Shown here: piece after piece, positions 28,201 through 34,253 of the stretch | Numbering within the stretch: position 1 is the first letter of the stretch | How the letters are laid out: every line of letters starts with the position of its first letter | Assembly: GCA_914767715.1 (NCBI GenBank) | Contig: OU612073.1 | Location: forward strand, 21,886,001-21,950,000 | Reading direction: 5' to 3' | From: Membranipora membranacea | Taxonomy: Eukaryota > Bryozoa > Gymnolaemata > Cheilostomatida > Membraniporidae | DNA: 64,000 nucleotides | Translations under genes and position numbers: made by a program | The notes under the pieces: generated by a model | Databases searched by the model: none | What the model was told of the DNA's origin: nothing | The model's input: only the letters and a program-made list of their open reading frames with translations

Positions 28201-31200
28201 AGTCAGATTTTACTCTGATCCAACCAGATCAGGATCAGGGTTCAACCTCGCCTATTCTGCTCAAGATCGTAAGTTGGTACCAATTTCTCTTATCTTCTGA
28301 AATGTTACTGATAGCTTTATGTTGCAATATATATTAAGGTTTGAAGATGGCGGTTCGCTGTAGTGGTTAGGAGATCACTAACTCACACTATTACATGAGA
28401 TGAGCTCTCCAAACATAACCCTAGCTTACCCAATCATACTTGATTCATCCAATGAACAGGGGTGTTCCTTGATTCGATAGTGCACTAAATAGATGTTACT
28501 ACATTCTTATCATGGAAAGTGTCTGCATTTAAAAGGGTGCTTGATAACACAAAAATAAATAAAAATTATTGTTTTTACTTATTCATTCTTTGTATAGGTT
28601 ATATATTACCGCTAGCTCAACTCGGCATGTGCTGTACAGCTGCCGGACAGTAATAGTACAGTACAATATAACGCTAATGTATTCAGTTGTAATTTTGGTG
28701 TATGATAATCGCCCATCTTCTTTTCCTACATTTCAGTTTTGCTCATTTTTTTCTCTCTATATACACCAGGTCTTTTTTGACCGCCCCATTTAACGGCCCC
28801 TTGAGCCCAGGTGCATTGTGTAGGGTAGATAACCTATTTCTTTTTTTCGAAGAGGCAGAGGGGGGTCTTTATTTTGTGTGCACACAGTAGACTTCCTATT
28901 TATGGTCCTGATCAGAACAGATCTGGCTAAAATCAATGGCTTGCCAGTGCGAAATCGGCAATGATAGCCGGCGGCAGGAATCGAACCTGGATCATGAGAT
29001 CACAAGTCCTTACCCTTAACCATCAGACCACTCCTGAGTCCTCCCTCCTTTGATTTGCGTTGGTATTTCATGCTCGTCATTTTTTTACTTTTATTCGTAG
29101 CTCTGTGTGGAGGAGTAAGACAGGCATCAGAAAATTCTACTGGCACTATTCAGTCACCAAACTATCCACTCAGTCCCACGGGCACACCCGTCAATTGTAG
29201 GTGGGTTATTGGAGCTCCTGTTGGTAAACAAGTCAGACTTACTGTCACTAACATGGCCATCACTGGAGACTGTGAAGAGAATTATCTTCAGTTCAGAGAT
29301 CAGCCTTTCATCAGCCAGGTAAACTTGATATTCATCCTTGTTAGCTTCTCTACCTCAAGTGGCATTACCTTACAACAAAGATTACAACATATAAGAACAA
29401 CACAGACAACAAAATGTTGCGATTGGACAAATCTATCCGTCTCCATTTAGACCGCATTGGCACATTAATTTTGTGGTATAAGGACGAAAACTGCAAACAT
29501 TACGGTTCTGTTGCTTAATCATCTGCTTAATAGTTTAGCGTTTGGTTGTACTTTGTAGGGCAGCAACGGACAGATTACTCATTGTGGGAAACAACTTCCA
29601 TATTCATATGACTCCAGTGGAAGAGATGTGCAAGTCAACTTCAAATTTGGAGAGCCCACATCAGATTTCACAGGATTCAGGCTTCAATATTCTGTAGCAG
29701 GTCGGTGATCACGAATTACTTTTGCTACGTTACTTTGTGAGATCAACACGCGAAACAACAATGTCAACATTTGGATGTATATGAAAGATACTTGCTTGTA
29801 TTTCCATGTGTAGTTCTAGTTGGAAAATGGTGTCTCTTTCAGATTGTAGCCGATGGTTCACTCATCCCGATGGTAGAATTACTAGTCCTGGATGGCCAAC
29901 TAGTTATCCCAATGGTGTAGACTGCTACATGAACATCAGCCTGCCAGCCAGCTCCGGCAACAAGATAGCTCTCTACTTTAATGCCATAAATATTGAAACA
30001 TCCGTCAACTGTGAACACGATTATCTAGAGGTGAGCCGAGAAAGAGAAAAATCAGAGCGGTATTTTCTCATTTTCAGATTGATAAAACGCTCACTCACTC
30101 TTGAAAAATCAGCATTTTTCCAATGAAAACTTTCCTTTAAATTACCTATGCTATAAGAAAATGACCTTGAAACAGAAATGACAGCTGCAGTCTTTTTTGG
30201 AACATTGGAATGTTAATAATACTGTGAGTTGCAATATAGGGCCTAGTGTGCACCATACCTGCAATAAATGATTTGAATTCCAAGCTTCATAAATTTGTTG
30301 GGTCTTGACGTGGTCTTCCTAAGGTTTATCTCCCCTACAAACAACTGGGCAGAGAAGATAACGTGTGTGATGCATTCACATCATAAAATGAGAGCTATCA
30401 TCCATAAATGCCTTATAATATTAGATCACCTGAGATCAGATCAGATATACTTTCTAAGCTCACTGCCTCCACTGCAGACTTGGAAGCTTTGGTTGAGTGG
30501 CCACTTCAAAAACCAATTTTAAAAAAAATTCTTATAATTCAAGAGAATTTGTCAGCGTCTTGAGAACCTACGAGCTTGTATAACCTTTTGAGCTCCTCAA
30601 AATGATATAAGATAACCATGCACTTGTCATTTCTGCTTTAAGTAATTTGCATGAGTTGTTTTTTTAATATCTAACAACAAACAACTAGTATAAATCTGTG
30701 ACACAGGTATTTGATGGACCACATGCTATTGAGGGCGCAAGATTGGTCAAGCACTGTGGCAGTACCATTCCAGACCCACTACTATCCAGCGGAACAGACA
30801 TGGTGCTACATTTTGTTGCCGATAGTGATGACGAAATCGAAGGATTTGATATAACCTACATAGCAAGTCCGAGCGGATGTGGGGGAAATATAACTTCTTT
30901 ATCTGGGGGTTTTGCCAGTCCGACGTCCAGAGATCCGGGTAAGTCATTATATTGAGCTGCAGCTATATTCAAGTATCTGTAGAGATGTAGCCGCTCCGTC
31001 AAGCTGAGCAGAACAGGTTGTAGAAAAGCCATGTAAAACAAAGTCTTTGGGTAACTTGAACACAAAGCCAAGGGCACCTTTCAGTAATGTAACTCATCCA
31101 CTAACTACTTTAATTTTTAGCAACATGTGAGTGGGTGATAAAGTTACCGACTATGTTACGGCCAACTCTCAGCTTTAGTCTGATGGATTTGAGACAGAAT

Positions 31201-31689
31201 AGCACAGCATGTCTGACTTCATATGTAGAAGTTAGAAATGGTGGTACCGACTCAGCCCATCTCATGGGACGCTTCTGTAATGTGAGTAGTATGATGGCAA
31301 TCTCTCGTATGTTTTACTTAATGACTAAGTTCAATTCAAAGTAAACCTGTCTTGACAGGCTTTTGCGTGTTGTTTGTTCTAGTCCCCAAACTCAGTCATT
31401 TTATAAAGAAAGGTCAGGTTAACATGTGACAGGCCATGTGTTACGCTTTAATTAAATCTTAAAGTATTAATGTGCTGATGGTGTGATTGCAGCCGAGTAA
31501 CGCTGGGTATCAAAGCTAATTTTTTTCAGTTTTATAGCAGCTAGTTTGTTCTATTTTTAGAATGATGTCCCAGAGTTAACAAGTAAAAGTAACCAGTTGT
31601 ACATCAAATTTGTTACAACACAGACTCTAGATAGTGAAGCTAAGTTTATAGCGTCTTATACTTCCGATGAACACCGTTTACACATTTAA
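397..31689 (+). CDS. CUBN: Cubilin-like multi-CUB endocytic receptor, 3' part (56 exons, 27 CUB domains)
   Basis: Seen: 56 coding exons, each bounded by AG/GT, join in frame into roughly 3,000 residues made only of CUB domains (CGG start, S-P-N/G-Y-P, C-x-W, C-x-Y-D-Y, Y-C-G, G-F-x-A-x-Y), then a TAA at 31687. The 5' end is outside the window: the first domain lacks its N-terminal exon. Known: cubilin is a peripheral endocytic receptor for intrinsic factor-B12 and many other ligands; in vertebrates it has eight EGF and 27 CUB domains, ends right after the last CUB, and is held at the membrane by amnionless. The absence of any membrane helix or GPI signal after the last CUB here agrees with that. 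Inference: this is a cubilin orthologue and EGF exons lie just upstream. Another long CUB protein cannot be excluded without those exons. Confidence 0.9.
561..760. repeat. 20-bp minisatellite, about 10 copies
   Basis: Ten head-to-tail copies of ccagtgccgtgccagtacaa, with one substitution in the first copy and a different final two bases in the last. It lies in an intron of the cubilin-like gene. Because 20 is not a multiple of 3, all frames stay open and give spurious ORFs on both strands. Confidence 0.97.
943..993. repeat. TA-rich palindrome
   Basis: A run starting tttcttatatat and ending atatataagaaa forms an imperfect self-complementary AT hairpin within the CUB 1 intron. Confidence 0.8.
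1702..2653 (+). CDS. CUBN: CUB 2
   Basis: Exons 1702-1886 (VCGGDIRDE to FDYLE) and 2488-2653 (ending ITWSAVQA), phases 1-0-1. The second acceptor is the weakest in this gene: only the AG at 2486-2487 keeps the frame into RYCNTTAP, giving FRTGLRETDSL where other domains have V-YDG, so the last calcium aspartate is missing. The intron 1887-2487 carries a minus-strand SINE at 1942-2107; the rest of it shows nothing recognisable. Confidence 0.8.
1942..2107 (-). mobile_element. tRNA-derived SINE, family II, copy 1
   Basis: Read on the minus strand, a B-box-like segment (gacccaggttcgattt) is followed by a body matching the copy at 28845-29040 (shared gaggcagag, gtcttta, tgtgtgc, ccta/cctgtatttat, ggacctggcta stretches on the plus strand). 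It lies in the CUB 2 intron. Confidence 0.7.
2871..3505 (+). CDS. CUBN: CUB 3
   Basis: Exons 2871-3061 (APQCGGSLNST to AFDYIE) and 3349-3505 (VHDGSDDTSPQ to FSAVWTV). Cysteine pattern complete. The first calcium acid (E of the usual F-x-I-E) is replaced by Gly in FAMGASSTDC. The intron 3062-3348 shows nothing recognisable. Confidence 0.92.
3671..3801. repeat. Inverted repeat in intron
   Basis: Perfect 15-bp arms (cattgaagacaagat at 3671-3685 and its complement at 3787-3801) around a 101-bp loop in the intron 3506-3980. A long minus-strand open frame runs across this region but resembles nothing known. Confidence 0.75.
3981..4561 (+). CDS. CUBN: CUB 4
   Basis: Exons 3981-4162 (ACGGIFTLPTG to CQLDGLS) and 4372-4561 (AYNGSNSEAP to TTPEDPT). 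The calcium glutamate is Gln (FSIQSH) and the C-x-Y-D-Y motif is C-QLDGL, so this domain probably lost its calcium site. A short linker (FWNKTTPEDPT) leads to the next domain. The intron 4562-4872 shows nothing recognisable. Confidence 0.92.
4873..5918 (+). CDS. CUBN: CUB 5
   Basis: Exons 4873-5095 and 5788-5918. Here the internal intron is shifted: the first exon runs past the usual V-YDG boundary (SVQVSEDRTSLNNT) and the splice is phase 2, rejoining at RFCGSQAPS. Y-D of the C-x-Y-D motif is Y-G (CKYGSVQ). The intron 5096-5787 begins with a dispersed repeat at 5101-5195. Confidence 0.9.
5101..5195 (+). repeat. Dispersed repeat, copy 1
   Basis: A stretch containing agcttttattggt, aactttgtca, caagtta/caatag and gttgaggaagc recurs at 32938-33025. 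Family unknown; it resembles the 3' tail of a retroelement. Confidence 0.6.
6009..6240 (+). mobile_element. tRNA-derived SINE, family I, copy 1
   Basis: It starts with aggaggtggcttggttgg (A-box region) and has the B box ggttcgaatcc at 6069-6079, then a shared body (gtgctccgacctg, caacctggcg). The same family occurs at 32356-32600 (+) and 35265-35505 (-). It lies in the intron 5919-6370. Confidence 0.85.
6371..7009 (+). CDS. CUBN: CUB 6
   Basis: Exons 6371-6557 (CGAEIRTLPGE to DFLEV) and 6849-7009 (RNGGNELSPLV to FRVWYEDAGE), phases 1-2-1. FDMENH, CNYD present; the last acid position is Asn (RNGG). Confidence 0.92.
7203..7720 (+). CDS. CUBN: CUB 7
   Basis: Exons 7203-7384 (GCGAELSGPTG to TYDYVE) and 7567-7720 (VIEGLHSGRS to FSAAFFA). 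The donor (gttcgt) is weaker than most but is the only one keeping the domain intact. Calcium acids E, D and a Glu in place of the last Asp. Confidence 0.9.
7904..8692 (+). CDS. CUBN: CUB 8
   Basis: Exons 7904-8097 (DCQNQVVNGS to NEFLE) and 8533-8692 (IRDGPRLTDN to FRLEYQTI). Opens with DCQN instead of CGG but keeps the cysteine; C-x-Y-D is C-RNE. The intron 8098-8532 and the following intron 8693-9057 show nothing recognisable. Confidence 0.92.
9058..9777 (+). CDS. CUBN: CUB 9
   Basis: Exons 9058-9239 (GCGKDFNAEKG to SDYIE) and 9609-9777 (VLGGPDANSP to FTANFSSVDQ). The last calcium acid is Gly (VLGG). K-I-C-Q replaces Y-C-G. The introns 9240-9608 and 9778-10253 show nothing recognisable. 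Confidence 0.92.
10254..11524 (+). CDS. CUBN: CUB 10 (three exons, last one shared with CUB 11)
   Basis: Exons 10254-10435 (GCGATFNTPNG to NDSVA), 10683-10790 (IYDGLLASSPE to TLRLRM) and the start of 11480-11648 (KTDNYSRGRGFAASY). An additional phase-0 intron (10791-11479) splits the domain after LRLRM, while no intron separates it from CUB 11. All calcium acids are present (FDIE, TND, IYDG). The 689-bp intron shows nothing recognisable. Confidence 0.9.
11525..13189 (+). CDS. CUBN: CUB 11
   Basis: Second part of exon 11480-11648 (TECGGRKIVGDG to LMGASP), exon 12368-12444 (DRITIQFNDMDIEES to DSIR) and exon 13024-13189 (VLQGDNVNAPE to FTASYSKSTS). The intron 11649-12367 was either created or enlarged around a hAT-type MITE (11780-12245). 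The last calcium acid is Gln (VLQG). The intron 12445-13023 shows nothing recognisable. Confidence 0.88.
11780..12245. mobile_element. Non-autonomous hAT-type element (MITE), 466 bp, with nested SINE
   Basis: It starts tagtgatggcaa and ends ttgccatcacta, a perfect 12-bp terminal inverted repeat, and is flanked on both sides by the same 8 bp gtaggaac (11772-11779 and 12246-12253). An 8-bp target duplication with this TIR is typical of hAT elements. No transposase frame fits in 466 bp. The interior is rich in gtctcg repeats and holds a minus-strand tRNA-like segment at about 11886-11965. Confidence 0.92.
11886..11965 (-). mobile_element. tRNA-derived SINE head nested in the hAT MITE
   Basis: On the minus strand gtagtggttaagagc (A-box region) is followed about 40 bases on by ggttcgagtct (B box), the internal RNA polymerase III promoter layout of a tRNA-related SINE. 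Confidence 0.6.
13484..14200 (+). CDS. CUBN: CUB 12
   Basis: Exons 13484-13616 (FCGGNFTAERG to IQLSF) and 14001-14200 (EFDIEYTEGC to FAAQFSA), joined in phase 2. The internal intron lies before FDIE, so the usual split at V-YDG is absent and C-x-D-Y-V-E-I-R-D-G is in one exon. All calcium acids present. The introns 13617-14000 and 14201-14615 show nothing recognisable. Confidence 0.92.
14616..15206 (+). CDS. CUBN: CUB 13, lacking the first disulfide
   Basis: Exons 14616-14797 (LTGGDLFGNTG to SDYLK) and 15023-15206 (FLDGPADNGPP to NWTAVNQTTLGP). Both cysteines of the first conserved pair are gone: TGG replaces CGG, and N-V-E-H-T-W replaces N-x-x-C-x-W. The second pair (TCQSDY, KICG) and the calcium acids are kept. 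Loss of both partners together suggests a folded domain without that bond rather than decay. Confidence 0.92.
15448..16989 (+). CDS. CUBN: CUB 14, with an acidic insertion
   Basis: Exons 15448-15648 (AECQFNLVATD to LNIYE) and 16792-16989 (GVSGLESLAS to LQFKT). The second exon carries about 15 extra residues before K-C-G-R, including the acidic run LLDDSEEDPTG. The intron 15649-16791 (1,143 bp, the longest in the gene) contains a short AT-rich simple repeat at 15708-15820 and a strong hairpin at 16551-16619. Confidence 0.9.
16551..16619. repeat. Perfect 24-bp hairpin in intron
   Basis: The arm 16551-16574 (begins tagccaatgtgttgg) is exactly complementary to 16596-16619, with a 21-bp loop. A second imperfect inverted repeat lies just upstream (about 16480-16533, arms with ataaacatataa). 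Together they look like the inner part of a palindromic MITE. Confidence 0.85.
17288..17864 (+). CDS. CUBN: CUB 15
   Basis: Exons 17288-17469 (TCGGTLTDSQG to GDRLR) and 17691-17864 (ILNGDNEDSP to FRLSYAE). The calcium glutamate is absent (FSLPNSNNC). The intron after this domain is phase 0, unlike all other inter-domain introns in the window. The introns 16990-17287 and 17470-17690 show nothing recognisable. Confidence 0.92.
18175..18528. mobile_element. MITE family A, copy 1 (354 bp, 8-bp target duplication)
   Basis: The left end begins catagacataataataaac and the right end is its near-complement (tttattattagtctatg). Further in, the arms around cgtaac...ggaaggtgtagaagc also pair. Both sides are flanked by the identical 8 bp ttcaaccc (18167-18174 and 18529-18536). 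The centre holds a (TA)n tract and aggttttttgttgataactc, shared with the copy at 56157-56624. It sits in the cubilin intron 17865-18805. Confidence 0.93.
18806..19659 (+). CDS. CUBN: CUB 16
   Basis: Exons 18806-18999 (ETIVCGGNLIVPDDD to LESGFTE) and 19481-19659 (FCFWDYLEIQDG to HITYKK), joined in phase 2. The entry intron is phase 0, so the domain starts with four extra residues (ETIV). Opens with a long first loop (DDDNFIGSFSS). All calcium acids present. The intron 19000-19480 shows nothing recognisable. Confidence 0.9.
19818..19976. repeat. About 40-bp tandem repeat, four copies
   Basis: Four copies of a unit with tgggaggagcttacagcac and acctcccagtagtagg lie head to tail in the intron 19660-20158; the third unit lacks one base. 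Confidence 0.95.
20159..20808 (+). CDS. CUBN: CUB 17
   Basis: Exons 20159-20377 (DDCGGTLVGAS to SIYNRNS) and 20659-20808 (GNITDMIGRYCG to LNFYASEE). The calcium residues are not conserved (FRLSNNSKPENC). The internal intron is phase 1, after IYNRNSF rather than before V-YDG. The introns 20378-20658 and 20809-21049 show nothing recognisable. Confidence 0.92.
21050..21633 (+). CDS. CUBN: CUB 18
   Basis: Exons 21050-21252 (CGGELTTPTG to FYDSLT) and 21471-21633 (VINGHLENSP to FKIAYTSDKDA). The donor at 21634 (gttcgt) is weak. A long loop (EANKNFGSDLGFC) precedes the third cysteine. The intron 21253-21470 and the first 17 bases of the second exon have an inverted copy at 34054-34253. Confidence 0.9.
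21906..23204 (+). CDS. CUBN: CUB 19 (three exons, insertion near the N-terminus)
   Basis: Exons 21906-22010 (LCGGLIKPSSG to DNINLT), 22631-22777 (HYPNLTQCEW to SIKE) and 23043-23204 (GITSNGRDVG to NITYQFA), all phase 1. About 14 extra residues (ETIMPATDNINLT) separate the S/T-P-G-Y motif from Y-P-N-x-T-x-C-x-W. The intron 22011-22630 and the intron 22778-23042 show nothing recognisable. Confidence 0.9.
23734..24508 (+). CDS. CUBN: CUB 20
   Basis: Exons 23734-23855 (CGGVLESNWG to EDGAQIE) and 24280-24508 (ITVDEFSLER to LSYKIRQQ). As in CUB 12, the internal intron lies before F-S-L-E, not at V-YDG. The last calcium acid is Asn (IFNG). The introns 23205-23733 and 23856-24279 show nothing recognisable. 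Confidence 0.92.
24635..25255. repeat. tcaag-rich repeat, probably a degraded DNA transposon
   Basis: Clusters of tcaagtcaagtcaagcc at the left and cttgacttgaaacaag at the right of this part of the intron 24509-25287 are partly complementary. The right end (gtgactttatatcacctctg) looks like a transposon terminus, but I find no matching left terminus or target duplication. Confidence 0.45.
25288..25875 (+). CDS. CUBN: CUB 21
   Basis: Exons 25288-25514 (GCGGIFTDLTG to DQHGIQ) and 25743-25875 (TSLGDRYCGQ to FNMKWTA). The first exon runs past the normal split point, so the intron interrupts the stretch before R-Y-C-G. FFNV replaces V-YDG. The intron 25876-26206 shows nothing recognisable. Confidence 0.92.
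26207..26730 (+). CDS. CUBN: CUB 22
   Basis: Exons 26207-26362 (GCGGTFDDDTG to SDFRLE) and 26545-26730 (SAHDCGYDSV to ATFVRS), joined in phase 1 just after R-L-E. Calcium positions are E, D, E. C-D-Y-Y replaces C-x-W after the second cysteine. Confidence 0.92.
26946..27413 (+). CDS. CUBN: CUB 23
   Basis: Exons 26946-27072 (DCGGYINGSSG to NQTVKL) and 27187-27413 (RFEDFDVESS to RAVYQEAY), joined in phase 2 by the shortest intron of the gene (114 bp). All calcium acids present (FDVE, QYDY, VYDG). Confidence 0.93.
27653..28268 (+). CDS. CUBN: CUB 24
   Basis: Exons 27653-27861 (GPALGCGSKFNS to YDGLE) and 28103-28268 (LRDGITSQDQ to FNLAYSAQD). T-P-V-L-D-S replaces the S-P-x-Y-P motif. All calcium acids present. 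Confidence 0.92.
28845..29040 (-). mobile_element. tRNA-derived SINE, family II, copy 2
   Basis: On the minus strand it reads gagtggtctgatggttaagg (A-box region), then ggttcgattcc (B box) and the body shared with 1942-2107. It sits in the intron 28269-29100. A further tRNA-like A box (gtagtggttaggag) at about 28358 may be a separate fragment. Confidence 0.75.
29101..29700 (+). CDS. CUBN: CUB 25
   Basis: Exons 29101-29318 (LCGGVRQASEN to DQPFISQ) and 29559-29700 (GSNGQITHCG to RLQYSVA). The calcium site is lost (MAITGDCEENYLQFRDQ), and the loop between strands is short. H-C-G-K replaces Y-C-G. Confidence 0.9.
29843..30875 (+). CDS. CUBN: CUB 26 (shares its second exon with CUB 27)
   Basis: Exons 29843-30030 (DCSRWFTHPDG to EHDYLE) and the first part of 30707-30938 (VFDGPHAIEG to FDITYIAS). 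All calcium acids present. The 676-bp intron 30031-30706 shows nothing recognisable. Confidence 0.9.
30876..31689 (+). CDS. CUBN: CUB 27, C-terminal domain, divergent
   Basis: The end of exon 30707-30938 (CGGNITSLSGG to TSRDP), exon 31121-31281 (ATCEWVIKLP to GRFC) and terminal exon 31561-31689, which ends YTSDEHRLHI then TAA. The domain lacks the calcium residues (MDLRQNSTAC, LTSY) and its final strands are divergent (AKFIASY). The protein stops ten residues after that strand, as expected for cubilin. Confidence 0.9.
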
Positions 31690-31833
31690 ACCTTAGAAAA
31701 TTGTTGTCACCAACTTTATTTTGCATAGCTTTCATTTCATCAGTAATAATCTTTTTCTTCTAATAATCTATTTTCCTATATAATTTTACATCTTGAAATC
31801 ACATTAGACTCTGCTCTCTATGTTCATTTTTCC

Positions 31834-31839
31834 AATAAA
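31834..31839 (+). promoter_or_regulatory. Polyadenylation signal of the cubilin-like gene
   Basis: AATAAA lies 145 bases after the stop codon and is the first canonical signal downstream. Confidence 0.8.
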
Positions 31840-31859
31840 AGTTACACAAAATTTACCAT

Positions 31860-32355
31860 GGGCATTTCCAGACTGATAGATTCATGATATGGAGACTAAC
31901 ATCTTGAAGACAAGGTGTAAGTTAAGATGTTATGAGTCAGTTTATATTGCTCCGAAAAGGGAAAAGCCAGCTTAAATACACCATGATACTGAGATCACAA
32001 TTTTAGCAGATAATTGTCGGGGCATCATTTACAAGAAGCAGATATAAAACAGCCGGGTATAGTGTCATTATTTTGGTGAAGCAGTTTACAGCAAAGTCCC
32101 TATAGGGTGTTAGGCATGGTCAACAATGAGCCTTTCTAAATGTTACAATGCCAAAACTTCACAATGATACAGAATATGTTTGAGGTTGTCCAGTCCAACT
32201 TGTGAACATTTGGCATTTTATTGCAGCGACAATGAATGCTACTTGTTTGATTGCCTCTTACTGTATGAGAGCATGTAGTGGTTACTGGACAAGGCATTTT
32301 GCAACTAATGTTCTATGGGAGTTATATTTATGTTGCTGCATTCCATAGGTAAGAG
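31860..32355. other. Intergenic, nothing recognised
   Basis: I see no conserved reading frame, splice-bounded exon or structured repeat in this stretch. Confidence 0.5.
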
Positions 32356-32600
32356 TAGGAGGTAGCTCTGTTGGTTAGGGGCCTGCCCTCTAATATGCAA
32401 GTGTTGAATTGGATTTGATTACTGCTGCAGTCCACTGACTTCTGTGCTCAGTAGATGCCCCAGGTGTGCTTCGACCTTCCGGCAAACTGAGAGCAACTTT
32501 GGGCCGAATATGGCAGCCGCGCCCTTAGGGCACATTTATTTCTCAGTTTTTGGACAGACAGAATTTGCAATTTTAACCCGCATTATTAAACCCACATCAC
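32356..32600 (+). mobile_element. tRNA-derived SINE, family I, copy 2
   Basis: It begins aggaggtagctctgttggtt. The B box is degraded (attggatttgatt). The body matches the other two copies (gtgcttcgacct, actgagagcaac, gcagccgcgccctta). Confidence 0.85.
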
Positions 32601-32937
32601 ATCCCAGTTAGCCCAACAATACTGCAGAATATAAGTCAAGCCAGATCACCTATAGGTTTATAAACTAATCCTCATGAGTTTGTACCACTCCTTGAAGTGA
32701 TCAAAACACTTTTTTGCTTTGCAAAAGACTAAGACATTTAAAAAATAATTCTGTATTCAAATGATATGTTGCGGCATGAATAAACTGCCCAAACCCTCTA
32801 ACGTCTTCTCAGTCTATAAATTGTGTGTCAGCTGTATATAAACTTCTCACATATAGAGCAAGGGTGTATTTGAACACAGCGCAGCGAAACACAATGCGAA
32901 TTGTATGGTCATTGATTATATGGACTGATTTGTCAAA

Positions 32938-33025
32938 TAGAAAGAGCTTTTATTGGTGAACTTTGTCAGAGCCAAGTGACAATGGAGTTGAGGAAGCTTT
33001 TTTGATGTTCACACAATCACCAGCT
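32938..33025 (+). repeat. Dispersed repeat, copy 2
   Basis: It shares agcttttattggt, aactttgtca, gccaagt, caatgg/gttgaggaagc with 5101-5195 in the cubilin-like gene. Nature unknown. Confidence 0.6.
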
Positions 33026-34053
33026 TGAGAAAGATCTTTTTTTTTATATTTTAACATTTGTTTTTTGAGCTGGATTGCATTGTTTGCTTGATATGCCCCT
33101 GTAATAATAGCTTGTAAACTGTTAAAAGATATGCTAAGGAGTGTAAATTAACATATATAATATTTATGGTGATAATGTAAGGCAAATGTGCTGCTGTTAA
33201 TTTAAAAAATCGGCTGCGATCTTGAGGGTTGAACTTGACGCTGATGAAACATAAACGCAACATACACATTGGTGATGCTAGTTTCAAAGCAAAAATGCCT
33301 GCGAATTGGACGAGTCAATTTTATTTTACAGGTCAATTCCATAAATGTATATATATATATTAGTTTATTGAATTAACTACAGGAGTATTTTGTACTACAA
33401 TGAAAATCAATTATTTTGTTTCCACCTTATCAGATATTCAAAGCCACACTGTTATTTCTAATCATATGAATTATATATTCATTATAGTATTTATACTATC
33501 ATTATTATTATTTATTCTACAAAGTAGCTCAGCATAAGTTGCCTGAGAATCACATTGACCGGTTTCTCTGTCGGACCTAAATGTGTAATATTGCTCTAAT
33601 TATTGCGATACAAAATATTGTCATATTATGAGGGACAACTCCTGACACAATCCCATGCATTGTTTCTGTTGCGGTACTGAGGAATACAGGATAACGCCAG
33701 TCCAATATACTGCTTGCTGACCCTAATGCCCGTGCTATCTACCGCCTTTACTCACAGGAGAGACAAATTGCCACTGATCTTATCAATCAAAGAACATTTA
33801 ACTATCTGGAAGATGAAATTTGAATACACTAGGGCAGAATTATTGAAGGAGCACTGGTTAAAGTAAATTAAGGCTGGGCAGAGCTTAAACGAACCAGTCA
33901 ACATCAAAACGCAAAATATCAGTGCAATAACACTATAAATTCATGGACATAGGTTACAAATTCCCTACCTCTCAATCTCTGCATACCACCCACTATATCA
34001 TTATGTAATGCGCAAGGTCAAGATATCAGTGAATAATAACATTAGTTCTGACC
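33026..34053. other. Intergenic, nothing recognised
   Basis: AT-rich sequence without a supported gene; a minus-strand open frame of 78 codons near the left end has no recognisable features. Confidence 0.5.
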
Positions 34054-34253
34054 AAGTGCCCATTAATTACCTACAAACAAAGAACAAAGAGGAAATCAAA
34101 GATGGTTCATAGAAGGATTGACAATTACAAATCATATCCAAGCAAAGACAGCATTTTTAATTTTTTATGGAATGCCATAATGTTTGCGAACGAGCCATGC
34201 AGAGACAATACACTGATCAAAATCTGGATAGTTATTGTACCATGTTTGCTTGG
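34054..34253 (-). pseudogene. Inverted partial copy of a cubilin intron and exon start
   Basis: The reverse complement of this segment matches 21273-21487 closely over its length, with a few substitutions and indels. It includes the polypyrimidine tract, the acceptor ctttgtttgtag and the first 17 exon bases of CUB 18 (gtaattaatgggcactt), where the match stops. Because intron sequence is retained, it arose from DNA, not from a processed transcript. Confidence 0.9.
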
